Positions 16,791 to 24,210 of a stretch of 64,000 nucleotides of DNA are shown piece by piece. This stretch comes from Kitasatospora sp. MAP12-44. Its GTDB lineage: Bacteria > Actinomycetota > Actinomycetes > Streptomycetales > Streptomycetaceae. A program made the position numbers and the translations under genes. The first letter of the stretch is position 1; each line of letters begins with the position of its first letter. The notes under the pieces were generated by a model. The model searched no databases. It saw nothing but the letters and a program-made list of their open reading frames with translations, and was not told the origin of the DNA. The stretch lies in assembly GCF_029892095.1 (NCBI RefSeq), contig NZ_JARZAE010000004.1, positions 4,278,001 to 4,342,000 of the forward strand, written 5' to 3'.

Positions 16791-17942
16791 ATGAGCACTA
16801 AGGACTACGTGGAGAAGGACTACTACAAGGTCCTCGGCGTGCCCAAGGACGCCACCACCGCGGAGATCAAGAAGACCTACCGGAAGCTCGCCCGCGAGTT
16901 CCACCCGGACGCCAACAAGGGCGACGTCAAGGCCGAGGACCGCTTCAAGGACATCTCCGAGGCGTATGACGTGCTGTCGGACGACAAGCGCCGCAAGGAG
17001 TACGACGAGGCGCGCAGCCTCTTCGGCTCGGGCGGCATGCGCGGCGCCGGCGGGACGAACGGCGCCGGCTACAGCTTCGACTTCGGCGACCTCTTCAACG
17101 GCCAGCAGGCCGGCGGCAGCGGCGGGATCGGGGACGTCTTCGGCGGCCTCTTCAACCGCGGTGGCCGCCAGCCCCAGCCGCGCCGCGGCGCGGACGTGGA
17201 GACCGAGGTCACGCTCAGCTTCGAGGAGGCGGTGGACGGCGCCACCGTCCCGCTGCGGATGACCAGCCAGGCCGCCTGCCGGACCTGTGCCGGGACGGGT
17301 GCCAAGGCCGGCACCACCCCGCGGGTCTGCCCGACCTGCGTCGGCGCGGGCACGGTCAGCCGGGGCCAGGGCGCCTTCGCGCTCTCCGACCCGTGCCGCG
17401 ACTGCAAGGGCCGCGGCATGATCGTCGACGACCCCTGCGCCGACTGCCACGGCAGCGGCCGGGCCAGCTCGGCGCGCACCATGCAGGTCCGGATCCCGGC
17501 CGGCGTGCAGGACGCCCAGCGGATCCGGCTCAAGGCCAAGGGCGCCCAGGGCGAGCGCGGCGGCCAGCCCGGCGACCTCTATGTCACCGTGCACGTGGAC
17601 ACCCACCCGGTCTTCGGGCGCAAGGGCGACAATCTGACCGTCACGGTCCCGGTGTCCTTCCCTGAGGCCGCACTTGGCGGCACCATCGAGGTGCCGACCC
17701 TGAACGGTCCGGCCGTCAAGCTCCGGCTCCCGGCCGGCAGCGCCAACGGCCTGACCCTGCGGGCCCGCGGCAAGGGCGCCACCCGCAAGGACGGCACCCG
17801 GGGCGACCTGCTGGTCACCGTCGAGGTGACGGTCCCGCAGGAGACCACCGGGGAAGCCCTGACAGCGCTGGAGCAGTACCGCGAGGCCACCGCCTCGCAG
17901 GATCCGCGAGCCGACCTCTTCCGGGCGGCGGAGGGAGCGTGA
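16791..17942 (+). CDS. dnaJ: Co-chaperone DnaJ (Hsp40)
   Basis: This 383-residue type I J-protein has a J domain with HPD at residues 38-40, a Gly/Phe-rich linker (about 80-130), and four zinc-finger repeats (CRTCAGTG, CPTCVGAG, CRDCKGRG, CADCHGSG). C-terminal substrate domains follow with QRIRLKAKG. It stimulates DnaK ATPase and hands over substrates. ATG 16791 was chosen: a GTG at 16779 would fall inside the GGGAGG Shine-Dalgarno. Its stop is four bases before the hspR ATG, so the two are co-transcribed. Confidence 0.96.
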   Translation: MSTKDYVEKDYYKVLGVPKDATTAEIKKTYRKLAREFHPDANKGDVKAEDRFKDISEAYDVLSDDKRRKEYDEARSLFGSGGMRGAGGTNGAGYSFDFGDLFNGQQAGGSGGIGDVFGGLFNRGGRQPQPRRGADVETEVTLSFEEAVDGATVPLRMTSQAACRTCAGTGAKAGTTPRVCPTCVGAGTVSRGQGAFALSDPCRDCKGRGMIVDDPCADCHGSGRASSARTMQVRIPAGVQDAQRIRLKAKGAQGERGGQPGDLYVTVHVDTHPVFGRKGDNLTVTVPVSFPEAALGGTIEVPTLNGPAVKLRLPAGSANGLTLRARGKGATRKDGTRGDLLVTVEVTVPQETTGEALTALEQYREATASQDPRADLFRAAEGA

Positions 17943-17946
17943 CGCA

Positions 17947-18447
17947 ATGAGTCCTGACAGCATCGGCGTCGGTCTGGGCGAGGGCCTCCCGGGCGGGCCG
18001 CGGCCACGCCGCGCCGCACCGCCCGGTCCGTCGTACACGCTCACCGAGGACACGCCGGTGTACGTGATCTCGGTGGCGGCGGAGCTCTCCGGCCTGCACC
18101 CGCAGACGCTGCGGCAGTACGACCGGCTCGGCCTGGTCTGCCCGGACCGCACGGCCGGGCGCGGCCGGCGCTACTCGGCCCGCGACATCCAGCAGTTGCG
18201 CGAGGTGCAGCGGCTCTCCCAGGACGAGGGCATCAACCTGGCGGGCATCAAGCGGATCATCGAGTTGGAGAACCAGGTCGCCGCGCTGCAGTCGCGGATC
18301 GCCGAACTGGCCACCTCGCTGGAGGGCGCCGCCAGCACTCTGCAGGCCCGCGAGGCCGCGGTGCACGCCTCCTACCGACGCGATCTGGTGCCCTACCAAC
18401 CGGCCCAGCAGTCCAGCGCACTGGTCGTCTGGCGGCCTCGGCGCTAG
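17947..18447 (+). CDS. hspR: Heat-shock repressor HspR (MerR family)
   Basis: This 166-residue MerR-type regulator has its HTH at about residues 38-65 (VYVISVAAELSGLHPQTLR, YDRLGLV), a wing with GRGRRYSARDI, and a C-terminal coiled coil (IELENQVAALQSRIAEL). Family knowledge: HspR binds HAIR repeats (CTTGAGT-N7-ACTCAAG) upstream of dnaK and clpB with DnaK as co-repressor. Such repeats are present here at 14151-14171, 14203-14223 and 25398-25418. A Gly/Pro/Arg-rich leader of about 30 residues precedes the HTH. It is the final gene of the operon, followed by a 48-bp hairpin. Confidence 0.95.
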   Translation: MSPDSIGVGLGEGLPGGPRPRRAAPPGPSYTLTEDTPVYVISVAAELSGLHPQTLRQYDRLGLVCPDRTAGRGRRYSARDIQQLREVQRLSQDEGINLAGIKRIIELENQVAALQSRIAELATSLEGAASTLQAREAAVHASYRRDLVPYQPAQQSSALVVWRPRR

Positions 18448-18451
18448 AACA

Positions 18452-18499
18452 CGGGAGCTGTTGGCACCCCATCGTTCGATGGGGTGCCAACAGCTCCCG
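18452..18499 (+). terminator. Perfect 23-bp stem terminator of the dnaK operon
   Basis: Arms 18452-18474 and 18477-18499 are perfect complements separated by TT. The hairpin begins five bases after the hspR stop and ends 60 bp before the next start. It is long and symmetric, so it probably also blocks readthrough into the regulator gene. Confidence 0.9.
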
Positions 18500-18559
18500 C
18501 TCTTGCGTAGAGTGCTGACCGGTGGACTGGCGGACGATTTTCCGGGAGGGGAGCCAGGA

Positions 18560-19603
18560 ATGAGCTCGACAGGCGGGGCGGAGGTGGAGAAGGAGCACAT
18601 CGAGTTCGTCTCCGCCGAGGCAAAGTCCCTGTATCTGCGGGTAGTTGCCGCAGGCGGCTGCCTGGAGATCGACGACCCCGGCCTCACCGGTGCCAGAACC
18701 GAACTGACCGAGCTCGGTCTGCTGGTTCTCAACCAGGACAAACCGTCGACCGTGACCGCCATGGATCCGAACCGGCTGGCCGGCCGGCTGAGCACCTCCT
18801 GGCAGAAGCAGGCGCTGTCGCTGCTCTCGCAGGCCGTCTCGATACCCACCGCCATGCAGGAGTTGAACCACGCCTACCAGTCCCTGGACCAGCAGTTCCA
18901 CCCGGGCGGGCCGGTGGAGCACATCCACGGGGTGGCGGAGATCCAGCAGCGAGTGGGCACCCTGATAGACGGCGCCGAGCGCGAACTGCTGACCGCCCAG
19001 CCGGGCGGGAGCCGGCGCCAGACGATCATCCAGGGAGCGCTGGAGGCGCTGGAGCTCGACCTCTCACTGGTCCGGCGGGGCGTCTCCCGGCGGATCGTCT
19101 ACCACCCGAGCGCCCGCTACTCCGCTCCCACCAGGCAGTACGTCGAGCGCATGACGGAGGCCGGCGCCGAGGTGCGGACCCTGGAGGAGCCCTTCACCCG
19201 GCTGTTCATCATCGACCGGCGGGTGGCCGTGATCCCGATCCAGGGGGACACCGAGAAGGCCGCGTTCATCAACGACGAGGCGATCGTCGCCTACCTGCTG
19301 GACTCCTTCGAGCGGCTCTGGGAGCGGTCGAGCCCGTTCCTGGGCGCCACCGAGGTGCCACCGGAGGTCATCTCGCGGATGCGCACCAACATCCTGCGGA
19401 TGATGGTGCAGGGGATCGGCCACCGGGTCATCGCGCGGAACCTGGGCATCAGCGAGCGCACGCTGGCCAGGCACATCGCGGACTTTCGCGAGGAGTACGG
19501 CTCCGAGACGCTCTTCCAGCTCGGTTGGCGGATGGCGCTGAACGCTCCGGGCAGTCCCTACGGCATCGAGGACGAGGACGAGAGTCCGATCACTGCGGAG
19601 TAG
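18560..19603 (+). CDS. TrmB-like/LuxR-HTH regulator, paralogue 1
   Basis: This 347-residue protein has three parts. Residues 15-80 resemble a winged-helix TrmB-type segment (SLYLRVVAAGGCLEI). A central PLD-like/TrmB sensor fold holds ELLTAQPGG, RRIVYHPSARYSAP and LFIIDRRVAVIP. The C-terminal LuxR-type HTH holds GHRVIARNLGISERTLARHI, then ETLFQLGWRM. The other three copies in this locus (21122-22135, 22132-23160, 24284-25249) share the same order and the TLFQLGW ending. ATG 18560 has GGGAGGGGAG upstream. It converges with the repeat-peptide gene, 22 bp apart. Ligand and targets are unknown; sensing an exported peptide or its fragment is inference. The recognition helix differs most from the other copies. 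Confidence 0.8.
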   Translation: MSSTGGAEVEKEHIEFVSAEAKSLYLRVVAAGGCLEIDDPGLTGARTELTELGLLVLNQDKPSTVTAMDPNRLAGRLSTSWQKQALSLLSQAVSIPTAMQELNHAYQSLDQQFHPGGPVEHIHGVAEIQQRVGTLIDGAERELLTAQPGGSRRQTIIQGALEALELDLSLVRRGVSRRIVYHPSARYSAPTRQYVERMTEAGAEVRTLEEPFTRLFIIDRRVAVIPIQGDTEKAAFINDEAIVAYLLDSFERLWERSSPFLGATEVPPEVISRMRTNILRMMVQGIGHRVIARNLGISERTLARHIADFREEYGSETLFQLGWRMALNAPGSPYGIEDEDESPITAE

Positions 19604-19625
19604 TCGGCTCTCGTCCCGCGCGCGC

Positions 19626-19982
19626 TCAGATGTAGTCGGCGGGTGCGGCCATCGACCCGGCGTTCCAGATGAAGTCGGCGGGCTTGAGCACCGCCACGTT
19701 CTTGTTCCAGATGAAGTCGGCGGGCTTGAGCACCGCCACGTTCTTGTTCCAGATGAAGTCGGCAGGGGCTGCCTGGGCAGCGGCCGGCGAGCCGGCGTTC
19801 CAGATGAAGTCGGCAGGAGCTGCCTGCAACTGGACCGGAGCGCTGGGCCTCCAGTTCTGGACCGCGGCCTCGGACGTCGACGCAACAGAGTGAGGCAGGG
19901 CGGCGGCGGACACCAGCAGACCGACACCAGCCACAGCAACAGCCACAAGCGCGCGAGTCACGAATCGGGGTGCACGACGCAT
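19626..19982 (-). CDS. Exported protein with PADFIWN repeats (unknown family)
   Basis: ATG 19982 follows a perfect AAGGAGG by six bases and gives 118 residues. Residues 1-10 are basic, 11-29 are hydrophobic (ALVAVAVAGVGLLVSAAAL), and cleavage after SVA at 34 is plausible, so it is a Sec-type exported protein. The mature part of about 84 residues carries PADFIWN at 56-62, 73-79, 87-93 and 101-107, and a final PADYI at 114-118. Spacers are AGSPAAAQA, KNVAVLK, KNVAVLK and AGSMAA. There is no LPXTG, lipobox, Cys or membrane anchor. I recognise no family. Equal-sized repeats with conserved Asp, aromatics and Asn suggest a multi-copy peptide precursor, signal or surface ligand. It converges with regulator 1. 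No modifying enzyme typical of RiPP loci is next to it. Confidence 0.75.
   Translation of the reverse strand: MRRAPRFVTRALVAVAVAGVGLLVSAAALPHSVASTSEAAVQNWRPSAPVQLQAAPADFIWNAGSPAAAQAAPADFIWNKNVAVLKPADFIWNKNVAVLKPADFIWNAGSMAAPADYI
19663..19746 (-). repeat. Two perfect 42-bp tandem repeats in the peptide gene
   Basis: Units 19663-19704 and 19705-19746 are identical and a partial third unit begins at 19747. Each encodes 14 residues, KNVAVLK plus PADFIWN in minus-strand order. Identity at the DNA level, including third positions, indicates recent duplication, so the copy number is probably variable. Confidence 0.95.
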
Positions 19983-20444
19983 GTGGCGCCTCCTTGTCAT
20001 GAGCCTGATATAAACGACATGGTCCACAGTCCCTCGCGCCAACCGAGCGTTTTAGACACGGACAATGCATTATCAAAGCCACCCCCCGGAAACTAAGCAA
20101 GCTCCGGCATCACGAAGGGCATGGCATCGTTCTGCCATGCAGAAAGATGACACGTCAGAGCGCGGAACCAACCGCGATCCCGGGGCTGGCACGCCGCTGT
20201 CATCCGAGCGCCAGACAGCGAGATGACACACCGGCCCTGTGGACGGCCGCTGGTGTCAGCAGAGACGATCAATAGGCAGCACCTTCTGACGGCCTCTCCG
20301 ACTTCGCCAAGTCAGTAAAAGGCTCAACAATCCTTGGCCTTTGGGGAGTCGGATTCGCCGCGCAGTCTCTGCTCCGCACACCACCGCACCTGCTGAGACA
20401 CCACACTCAGCCGGGCAAACCCACTCTTCCCCGGAGTAGCCGTC
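19983..20444. promoter_or_regulatory. Divergent promoter region between the peptide gene and the NDT-like gene
   Basis: This 462-bp gene-free stretch is less GC-rich than its surroundings. It holds GCATGGCA-N6-TGCCATGC at 20119-20140, GATGACAC at 20146-20153 and again at 20222-20229, a GTGTCA near 20253, CGCTGT/ACAGCG at 20195-20200 and 20215-20220, and GACTT-N4-AAGTC near 20300-20313. On the minus strand, TTGATA followed by TAAAAC near 20050-20077 could be a promoter for the peptide gene. Such a dense set of dyads suggests control by one or more local regulators. Confidence 0.55.
20119..20140. promoter_or_regulatory. Perfect inverted repeat, candidate operator
   Basis: GCATGGCA at 20119-20126, six bases, then TGCCATGC at 20133-20140. 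The 14-bp centre-to-centre spacing and perfect arms fit a dimeric HTH protein. It lies 137 bp upstream of the peptide gene start and 304 bp upstream of the NDT-like gene. The binding protein is unknown; the regulators in the locus are the first candidates. Confidence 0.55.
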
Positions 20445-21068
20445 ATGAGTGAGCCCTACATGCGCCAGCACGCGGTCCAGGCCCCTGAGGGTCGCCGGGC
20501 CCGTGTTTTCCTTGCCGCGCCGCTGATGCGGCTGACCGGTCCGGCCGACAGCGTGGTGACGCTGGCCAGCCGCACCCGGCTGACCGCCCTGCGCAGCTCG
20601 CTGCTGCGCAGCGGTGCCGCCGTCTTCAGCGCGCACCACAGCGACGCGTGGACGGTGGACGGCCGGGCACCGGAGCCGCGCGTGCCGTCGGACTTCCGTG
20701 CGATGCAGACCGCCGACCTGGTCTTCGCGTACGTCGGTGCGCCGCTCTCGGCAGGCGTCTCGCTCGAACTCGGCTGGGGCTCCGCGCTGCGCAAGCCGAT
20801 CGTGCTGCTGGTCGACGAGGCCATCACGCACAACCCGCTGATCGCCACCATCGAGCAGGTCGCCCCCGTGCTGCCGCTGGTCTTCGACGACTCCTGGTCG
20901 CAGGAGAGCCTGCGTCACATCGTCGAGACCGCACTCGACTGGGCCGGCATGGCGCTCTCGCTGCGTGAGGGCTTCTGGACGGCCCCCGGCGAGCAGTTCT
21001 CCGCCCCGCTGCGCAGCCCGCGCGACCCGTTCGGCACCTGGCCGAGCAGCGGCGCCGCGGCCGGCTGA
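20445..21068 (+). CDS. Nucleoside 2-deoxyribosyltransferase-like protein
   Basis: This 207-residue protein contains RARVFLAAPL near residue 18, which fits the first beta strand of the NDT/MazG-neighbour Rossmann-like fold. ADLVFAYVGAPLSAGVSLEL then GWGSALRKPIVLL at about residues 88-122 is the typical D-x-x-G-x-S-x-E-x-G segment with the probable nucleophilic Glu. Known relatives exchange bases on deoxynucleosides or hydrolyse nucleotides. The substrate here is unknown. ATG 20445 has GGAG about ten bases upstream. It is divergent from the peptide gene and convergent with regulator 2. A regulatory or signalling nucleotide role in this locus is inference. Confidence 0.65.
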   Translation: MSEPYMRQHAVQAPEGRRARVFLAAPLMRLTGPADSVVTLASRTRLTALRSSLLRSGAAVFSAHHSDAWTVDGRAPEPRVPSDFRAMQTADLVFAYVGAPLSAGVSLELGWGSALRKPIVLLVDEAITHNPLIATIEQVAPVLPLVFDDSWSQESLRHIVETALDWAGMALSLREGFWTAPGEQFSAPLRSPRDPFGTWPSSGAAAG

Positions 21069-21121
21069 GGCCGCCGCGGCCGGCACCGCCGCGCCGCCCC
21101 GGTCCTTGTGGTCGACCCCGA

Positions 21122-22135
21122 TCACCGGCTGGGTTCCCCGCTCGCGGAGCCGTCCACCGCACGCATCAGCCAGCCCAACTGGAAGAGCGTCTCGGCGTCG
21201 TAGAGCTCGCGCAGCCGCGAGATGTGGCCGGCCACCGTCCGCTCGCTGAGGCCGAGCCGGCCGGCCACCGCGCGCTGGGTCAGGCCCTGGGCGAGCAGCC
21301 GGCCGACCTGGGCGTGCACCGGCAGGCCCGCCTTGTCCAACTCGACGGCGGTCCACTGGACCGGCTCGGCCCGCCGCCAGTCCCGCTCGAACATGCCCAG
21401 CAGGAAGGCGACCACCGCCGGGTCGTCGAGGTAGGCCGCACTGCTGGTGTCGCGGGTCGCCGGGATCACCACGGTCGCCCGGTCGAAGATGAACATCCGC
21501 TTGAACGACTCGCCCAGCGTCCGGAACTTCGCGCCCGCCTCGGTGGCCGCGGCCACGAAGTCGAAGGTGGGTCCGTCGCCCTTCGCCCCGGGCTCGTAGA
21601 TCACCCGGACCGAGCCGCCGCGCTCCAGGAAGCCCCGCGTCTCGTCCAGGGTGTCGCCCAGGAACGCCATCGGGCCACTGCCCGGCTGGGCCGCGAGCAC
21701 CTCGCCGGTGCAGGCCGCGCCCAGCCGCAGGATCGTCCGGCGCAGCTCCTCGGGGTCGTGGATGTGCCGCACGTCGCCGGAGCGGTCCACCTTGCGCGGG
21801 GTCAGGTCGTAGGCGCGGGTGAGGTCCTCCAGGAGTTCGGGCAGCTCCTGGGCCTGCACCAGCAGCCTGGTCCCGGCCGCGCGGAGCTCCTCGCTGAGCC
21901 TGCCCCCGACGGCACGCGGGCTGACGGCGCCGAACGAGGCCTCGGCGGGCAGGGCGACCAGCAGGCCGAGTTCGAGCAGCTCCGCCACCTGGTCGGCGTC
22001 GGCCGGGCGAACGTCGGCCATCCTGAGCCGGCCGCCCTCGCCGAGCACCGCGAGGTAGAGCTCGCGGGCCTGCTCCCCGGGGAACCCGGCAGCGCCCCCG
22101 CCGCCGCCCACCGCCGCATCGTCCTGCTCGCTCAC
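21122..22135 (-). CDS. TrmB-like/LuxR-HTH regulator, paralogue 2
   Basis: This 337-residue protein from GTG 22135 overlaps the stop of paralogue 3 (GTGA), which implies translational coupling downstream of it. Domain order matches the other copies. The N-terminal helical segment is ARELYLAVLGEGGRLRM, the sensor part has EVLAAQPGSGP, SVRVIYEPGAKGDGP and MFIFDRATVVIP, and the HTH is TQRAVAGRLGLSERTVAGHI with ETLFQLGWLM near the end. VSPRAV, conserved in copies 2-4, is present. The stop lies 53 bp from the convergent NDT-like gene. Compared with copy 1, the HTH is almost identical to copies 3 and 4. Confidence 0.8.
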   Translation of the reverse strand: MSEQDDAAVGGGGGAAGFPGEQARELYLAVLGEGGRLRMADVRPADADQVAELLELGLLVALPAEASFGAVSPRAVGGRLSEELRAAGTRLLVQAQELPELLEDLTRAYDLTPRKVDRSGDVRHIHDPEELRRTILRLGAACTGEVLAAQPGSGPMAFLGDTLDETRGFLERGGSVRVIYEPGAKGDGPTFDFVAAATEAGAKFRTLGESFKRMFIFDRATVVIPATRDTSSAAYLDDPAVVAFLLGMFERDWRRAEPVQWTAVELDKAGLPVHAQVGRLLAQGLTQRAVAGRLGLSERTVAGHISRLRELYDAETLFQLGWLMRAVDGSASGEPSR

Positions 22136-23160
22136 CGCTGGATCCCCCCGTCCCGTTCCCTCGGCGGGCAGTCGCCCGTGCCGACCGGCCGGATCTGCGC
22201 CGTGCCCATCAGCCACCCCAGTTGAAAGAGGGTCCGGGCGCCGTAGCGGTTCCGCAGCCGGGCCAGATGGCCGGCCACCGTGCGCTCGCTCAGGCCGAGC
22301 CGGCGGGCCACGCCCTGCTGGGTGAGGCCCTGGGACATCAGCGCGCCGACCCGGCCGCCGGTGGCCTCGGCGGCCGGGTCGATGCTGCGCACGGATCCCC
22401 AGCGGGGGGCCTGGGCGCGCTCCCAATCCCGTTCGAAGACCCGCACCAGGTGCGCCACCACCGCCGGGTCGTCCAGGAAGACCGCCTCCTCGGGGTCCTC
22501 CCCCGGGATCACCGCAACCCGCCGGTCGATGATGAAGGTCCGCTGGAACGGCTCGTCCAGGACCCGCACCGCACCGCCGTGCTTGGTGACCTCGGCCGCG
22601 TAGCAGACCGTCGCGGGCGCCGAGAGGGCCGAGGGCTGGTAGATCGTCCGCATCCTGCAGCCGCGCAGCAGCAACGGCACGTCGTGCCGGAGCGAGGCCT
22701 CCAGGAGCTCGGGCTCGCGGGGGCCCGGGTGCACGGTGACCAGCTCGTTCCGGCACTCCGACGCCAACTGGAAGACGCGCTTCTGGATGTCGGCGAGACC
22801 GTGCACATGCTCGGCGGCGGACCGGCCCACGGGCGGGGCGGCGAGCTGTTCGTACGCCTGGATCAGATCGCCGAACCCGCCGATCATCTGCTCCGAGCCG
22901 GTCAGCAGCCGGACGGCCTCGGCCCGCATCTCGGCGCCGATCCGCCGGGTCACCGCACGGGGGCTGACGGCGATGTAGCCGGGCCCGCCGGGTTGCGCCA
23001 CCAGCAGTCCGATCTCCACCAGCCGGCGCAGCGGCGCGAGTTCCTGCTCGGTGAGCTCGGAGGCCTCGACCCGGCCGACGCCGCGCAGCACCGCGAGATA
23101 CAGCTCGCGCGCGGCCTCGTCCAGCGGCGCGTACGGTGTGCCGCTCGCCGTCCCGACCAC
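22132..23160 (-). CDS. TrmB-like/LuxR-HTH regulator, paralogue 3
   Basis: A 342-residue member of the same set. The N-terminal segment is ARELYLAVLRGVGRVEA, with VSPRAVTRRIGAEM. The sensor part has RNELVTVHPGPRE, RMRTIYQPSALSAP and TFIIDRRVAVIPGED, and the HTH is TQQGVARRLGLSERTVAGHL with RTLFQLGWLM. GTG 23160 lies after a G-rich GGGGGGTGG stretch and gives an N-terminus like the other copies; an upstream frame to 23397 is poorly supported. Its stop overlaps the paralogue 2 start. The 555-bp region upstream holds a hairpin and an operator-like dyad. Confidence 0.78.
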   Translation of the reverse strand: MVGTASGTPYAPLDEAARELYLAVLRGVGRVEASELTEQELAPLRRLVEIGLLVAQPGGPGYIAVSPRAVTRRIGAEMRAEAVRLLTGSEQMIGGFGDLIQAYEQLAAPPVGRSAAEHVHGLADIQKRVFQLASECRNELVTVHPGPREPELLEASLRHDVPLLLRGCRMRTIYQPSALSAPATVCYAAEVTKHGGAVRVLDEPFQRTFIIDRRVAVIPGEDPEEAVFLDDPAVVAHLVRVFERDWERAQAPRWGSVRSIDPAAEATGGRVGALMSQGLTQQGVARRLGLSERTVAGHLARLRNRYGARTLFQLGWLMGTAQIRPVGTGDCPPRERDGGIQR

Positions 23161-23715
23161 TGTGCCACCCCCCTGCGCCGCGCGGACCGGCCCCAGCAGG
23201 TCACATGGTCTCATCCGGGCCCCGACCCGGTGGCAGCCGCGAACGGCCGACCGACGGCTGCCCCGCCCCGTTCGGGGCAGCCCGGCCAACCAGGGAGCGG
23301 ATCCGGCCCGGAGCGGGGACTCGGAGTCACCCGGCTCCGGGCGGATCCACTTGTTGTACGCCAAATCCTTGGTGCTTCCAGCGAGGCGGAGCAGCAACGC
23401 CTCGCTGGAACCGGCCGGTCGCCATCACCACATATGGCGGACCACCCGGTGTTCCCCCTTCGCCGCACAGATACTTCTGCCCCTGTGCGAGGACGGAGAA
23501 CGAGTCACCACCAGTGGGCTGCGGTCGCCCCGGCGGCTTGGCGTACCTCTACCTTCACAGCGTGGCGACAGCCCGACAAGTGGGGTCCTCCTGCAGCTTC
23601 CCGCAACTGCACGAAGTTGCAGTGCGGCGCTGATTTTGGTCGGTCTACAGACGGCTGAGCTGCGGCTTTGGGATCCTGAGCGGACGATGTCCGTCCGCTC
23701 GCCGGGGCTCGGAGG
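23161..23715 (-). promoter_or_regulatory. Gene-free leader region upstream of paralogue 3
   Basis: This 555-bp stretch has no convincing gene on either strand. It contains a hairpin (23376-23388 with 23398-23410, arms TTCCAGCGAGGCG) that could end the DsrE-like transcript or act in a leader. It also holds a dyad CGCCAT-N8-ATGGCG at 23420-23439 and a 31-bp element at 23591-23621 with GCAACT-N6-AGTTGC inside. Several small frames here look like noise. Confidence 0.5.
23591..23621. promoter_or_regulatory. Operator-like element A
   Basis: A 31-bp element that contains the perfect dyad GCAACT-GCACGA-AGTTGC at 23603-23620. A sister copy at 24144-24174 matches at 24 of 31 positions. It lies about 430 bp upstream of paralogue 3 and just past the end of the DsrE-like gene. 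A protein-binding role is inferred from symmetry and recurrence. Confidence 0.5.
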
Positions 23716-24051
23716 TCAGTGCCAGGCGACCTTGCCATCGGTGCCGCGGACCACCAGGTCCAGCGCCTCGGCGCCCCTAACGCTCACGAAGGGCGACAGT
23801 CTGGTGGCGGCCAGCGCGCGGTGCGTGAGCGAGCTCTCGTCGGCCCACACCTCGGAGCCCAGTTCGACCAGCCGGGCCAGCTCCGGCACCGCGTCGGAGA
23901 CCGCCGCGAAGATCCCGTCCTCGACCAGGTAGAGGATCACCCGGTCCCCGGCCTCGGCGAGCAGCACCGCCTCGCGCAGGAATCCCGCCGCCCCCGGCTT
24001 CCCCCAGACCGCCTGACTCTCCACCAGCACGTGTTGTGAACGCTTGGCCAC
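23716..24051 (-). CDS. DsrE-like small protein
   Basis: This 111-residue protein starts at GTG 24051 after GGGAGGGG. A central DRVILYLVEDGIFAAV segment and GSEVWADESSL, followed by a C-terminal beta-strand region, match the DsrE/DsrF-like sulfur-relay fold. No cysteine is present in the mature sequence, so a persulfide carrier role is unlikely and the fold may be used for binding. A longer upstream frame would add a Cys-containing leader but has no RBS. It sits between regulator paralogues 4 and 3 on the same strand. Role in the locus unknown. Confidence 0.6.
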   Translation of the reverse strand: MAKRSQHVLVESQAVWGKPGAAGFLREAVLLAEAGDRVILYLVEDGIFAAVSDAVPELARLVELGSEVWADESSLTHRALAATRLSPFVSVRGAEALDLVVRGTDGKVAWH

Positions 24052-24143
24052 GGCTGACCCCTCCCCCGTTGAGGCGTACAAAAAAACCGGCTGACTCAAC
24101 ATCAGATTTGCAAGCGCCGGGCGGTCGGGCAAGAGGAAATCCG

Positions 24144-24174
24144 CTGCGCTTTCCCGCAGCTGCGCGAACGTGCA
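24144..24174. promoter_or_regulatory. Operator-like element B
   Basis: This 31-bp element is related to element A at 23591-23621, with 24 of 31 bases shared. Both keep CTGC, then TTCCCGCA, CTGC, CGAA and TGCA in the same spacing. It lies about 93 bp upstream of the DsrE-like GTG, a suitable place for promoter control. Its inner dyad is imperfect. Confidence 0.5.
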
Positions 24175-24210
24175 TGGCGGGGGCACGTCAGAAGTAGCTG
24201 AGAGGTCATC

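Noticed and set aside
19663..19746. Possible CRISPR-like repeat
   Set aside because: The 42-bp units are directly adjacent without spacers and lie inside a coding frame as 14-residue repeats.
19626..19982. Classical RiPP precursor
   Set aside because: There is a Sec-type signal peptide rather than a leader, and no radical SAM, LanM, YcaO, P450 or ATP-grasp ligase gene next to it. It is kept as a repeat peptide of unknown type.
22222..23658. A 478-residue plus-strand frame across regulator 3
   Set aside because: It is antisense to a well-supported regulator, and the leftover part upstream shows no independent gene.
23211..23738. Small frames between regulator 3 and the DsrE-like gene
   Set aside because: They lack RBS and codon bias, and the region is dominated by hairpins and dyads.
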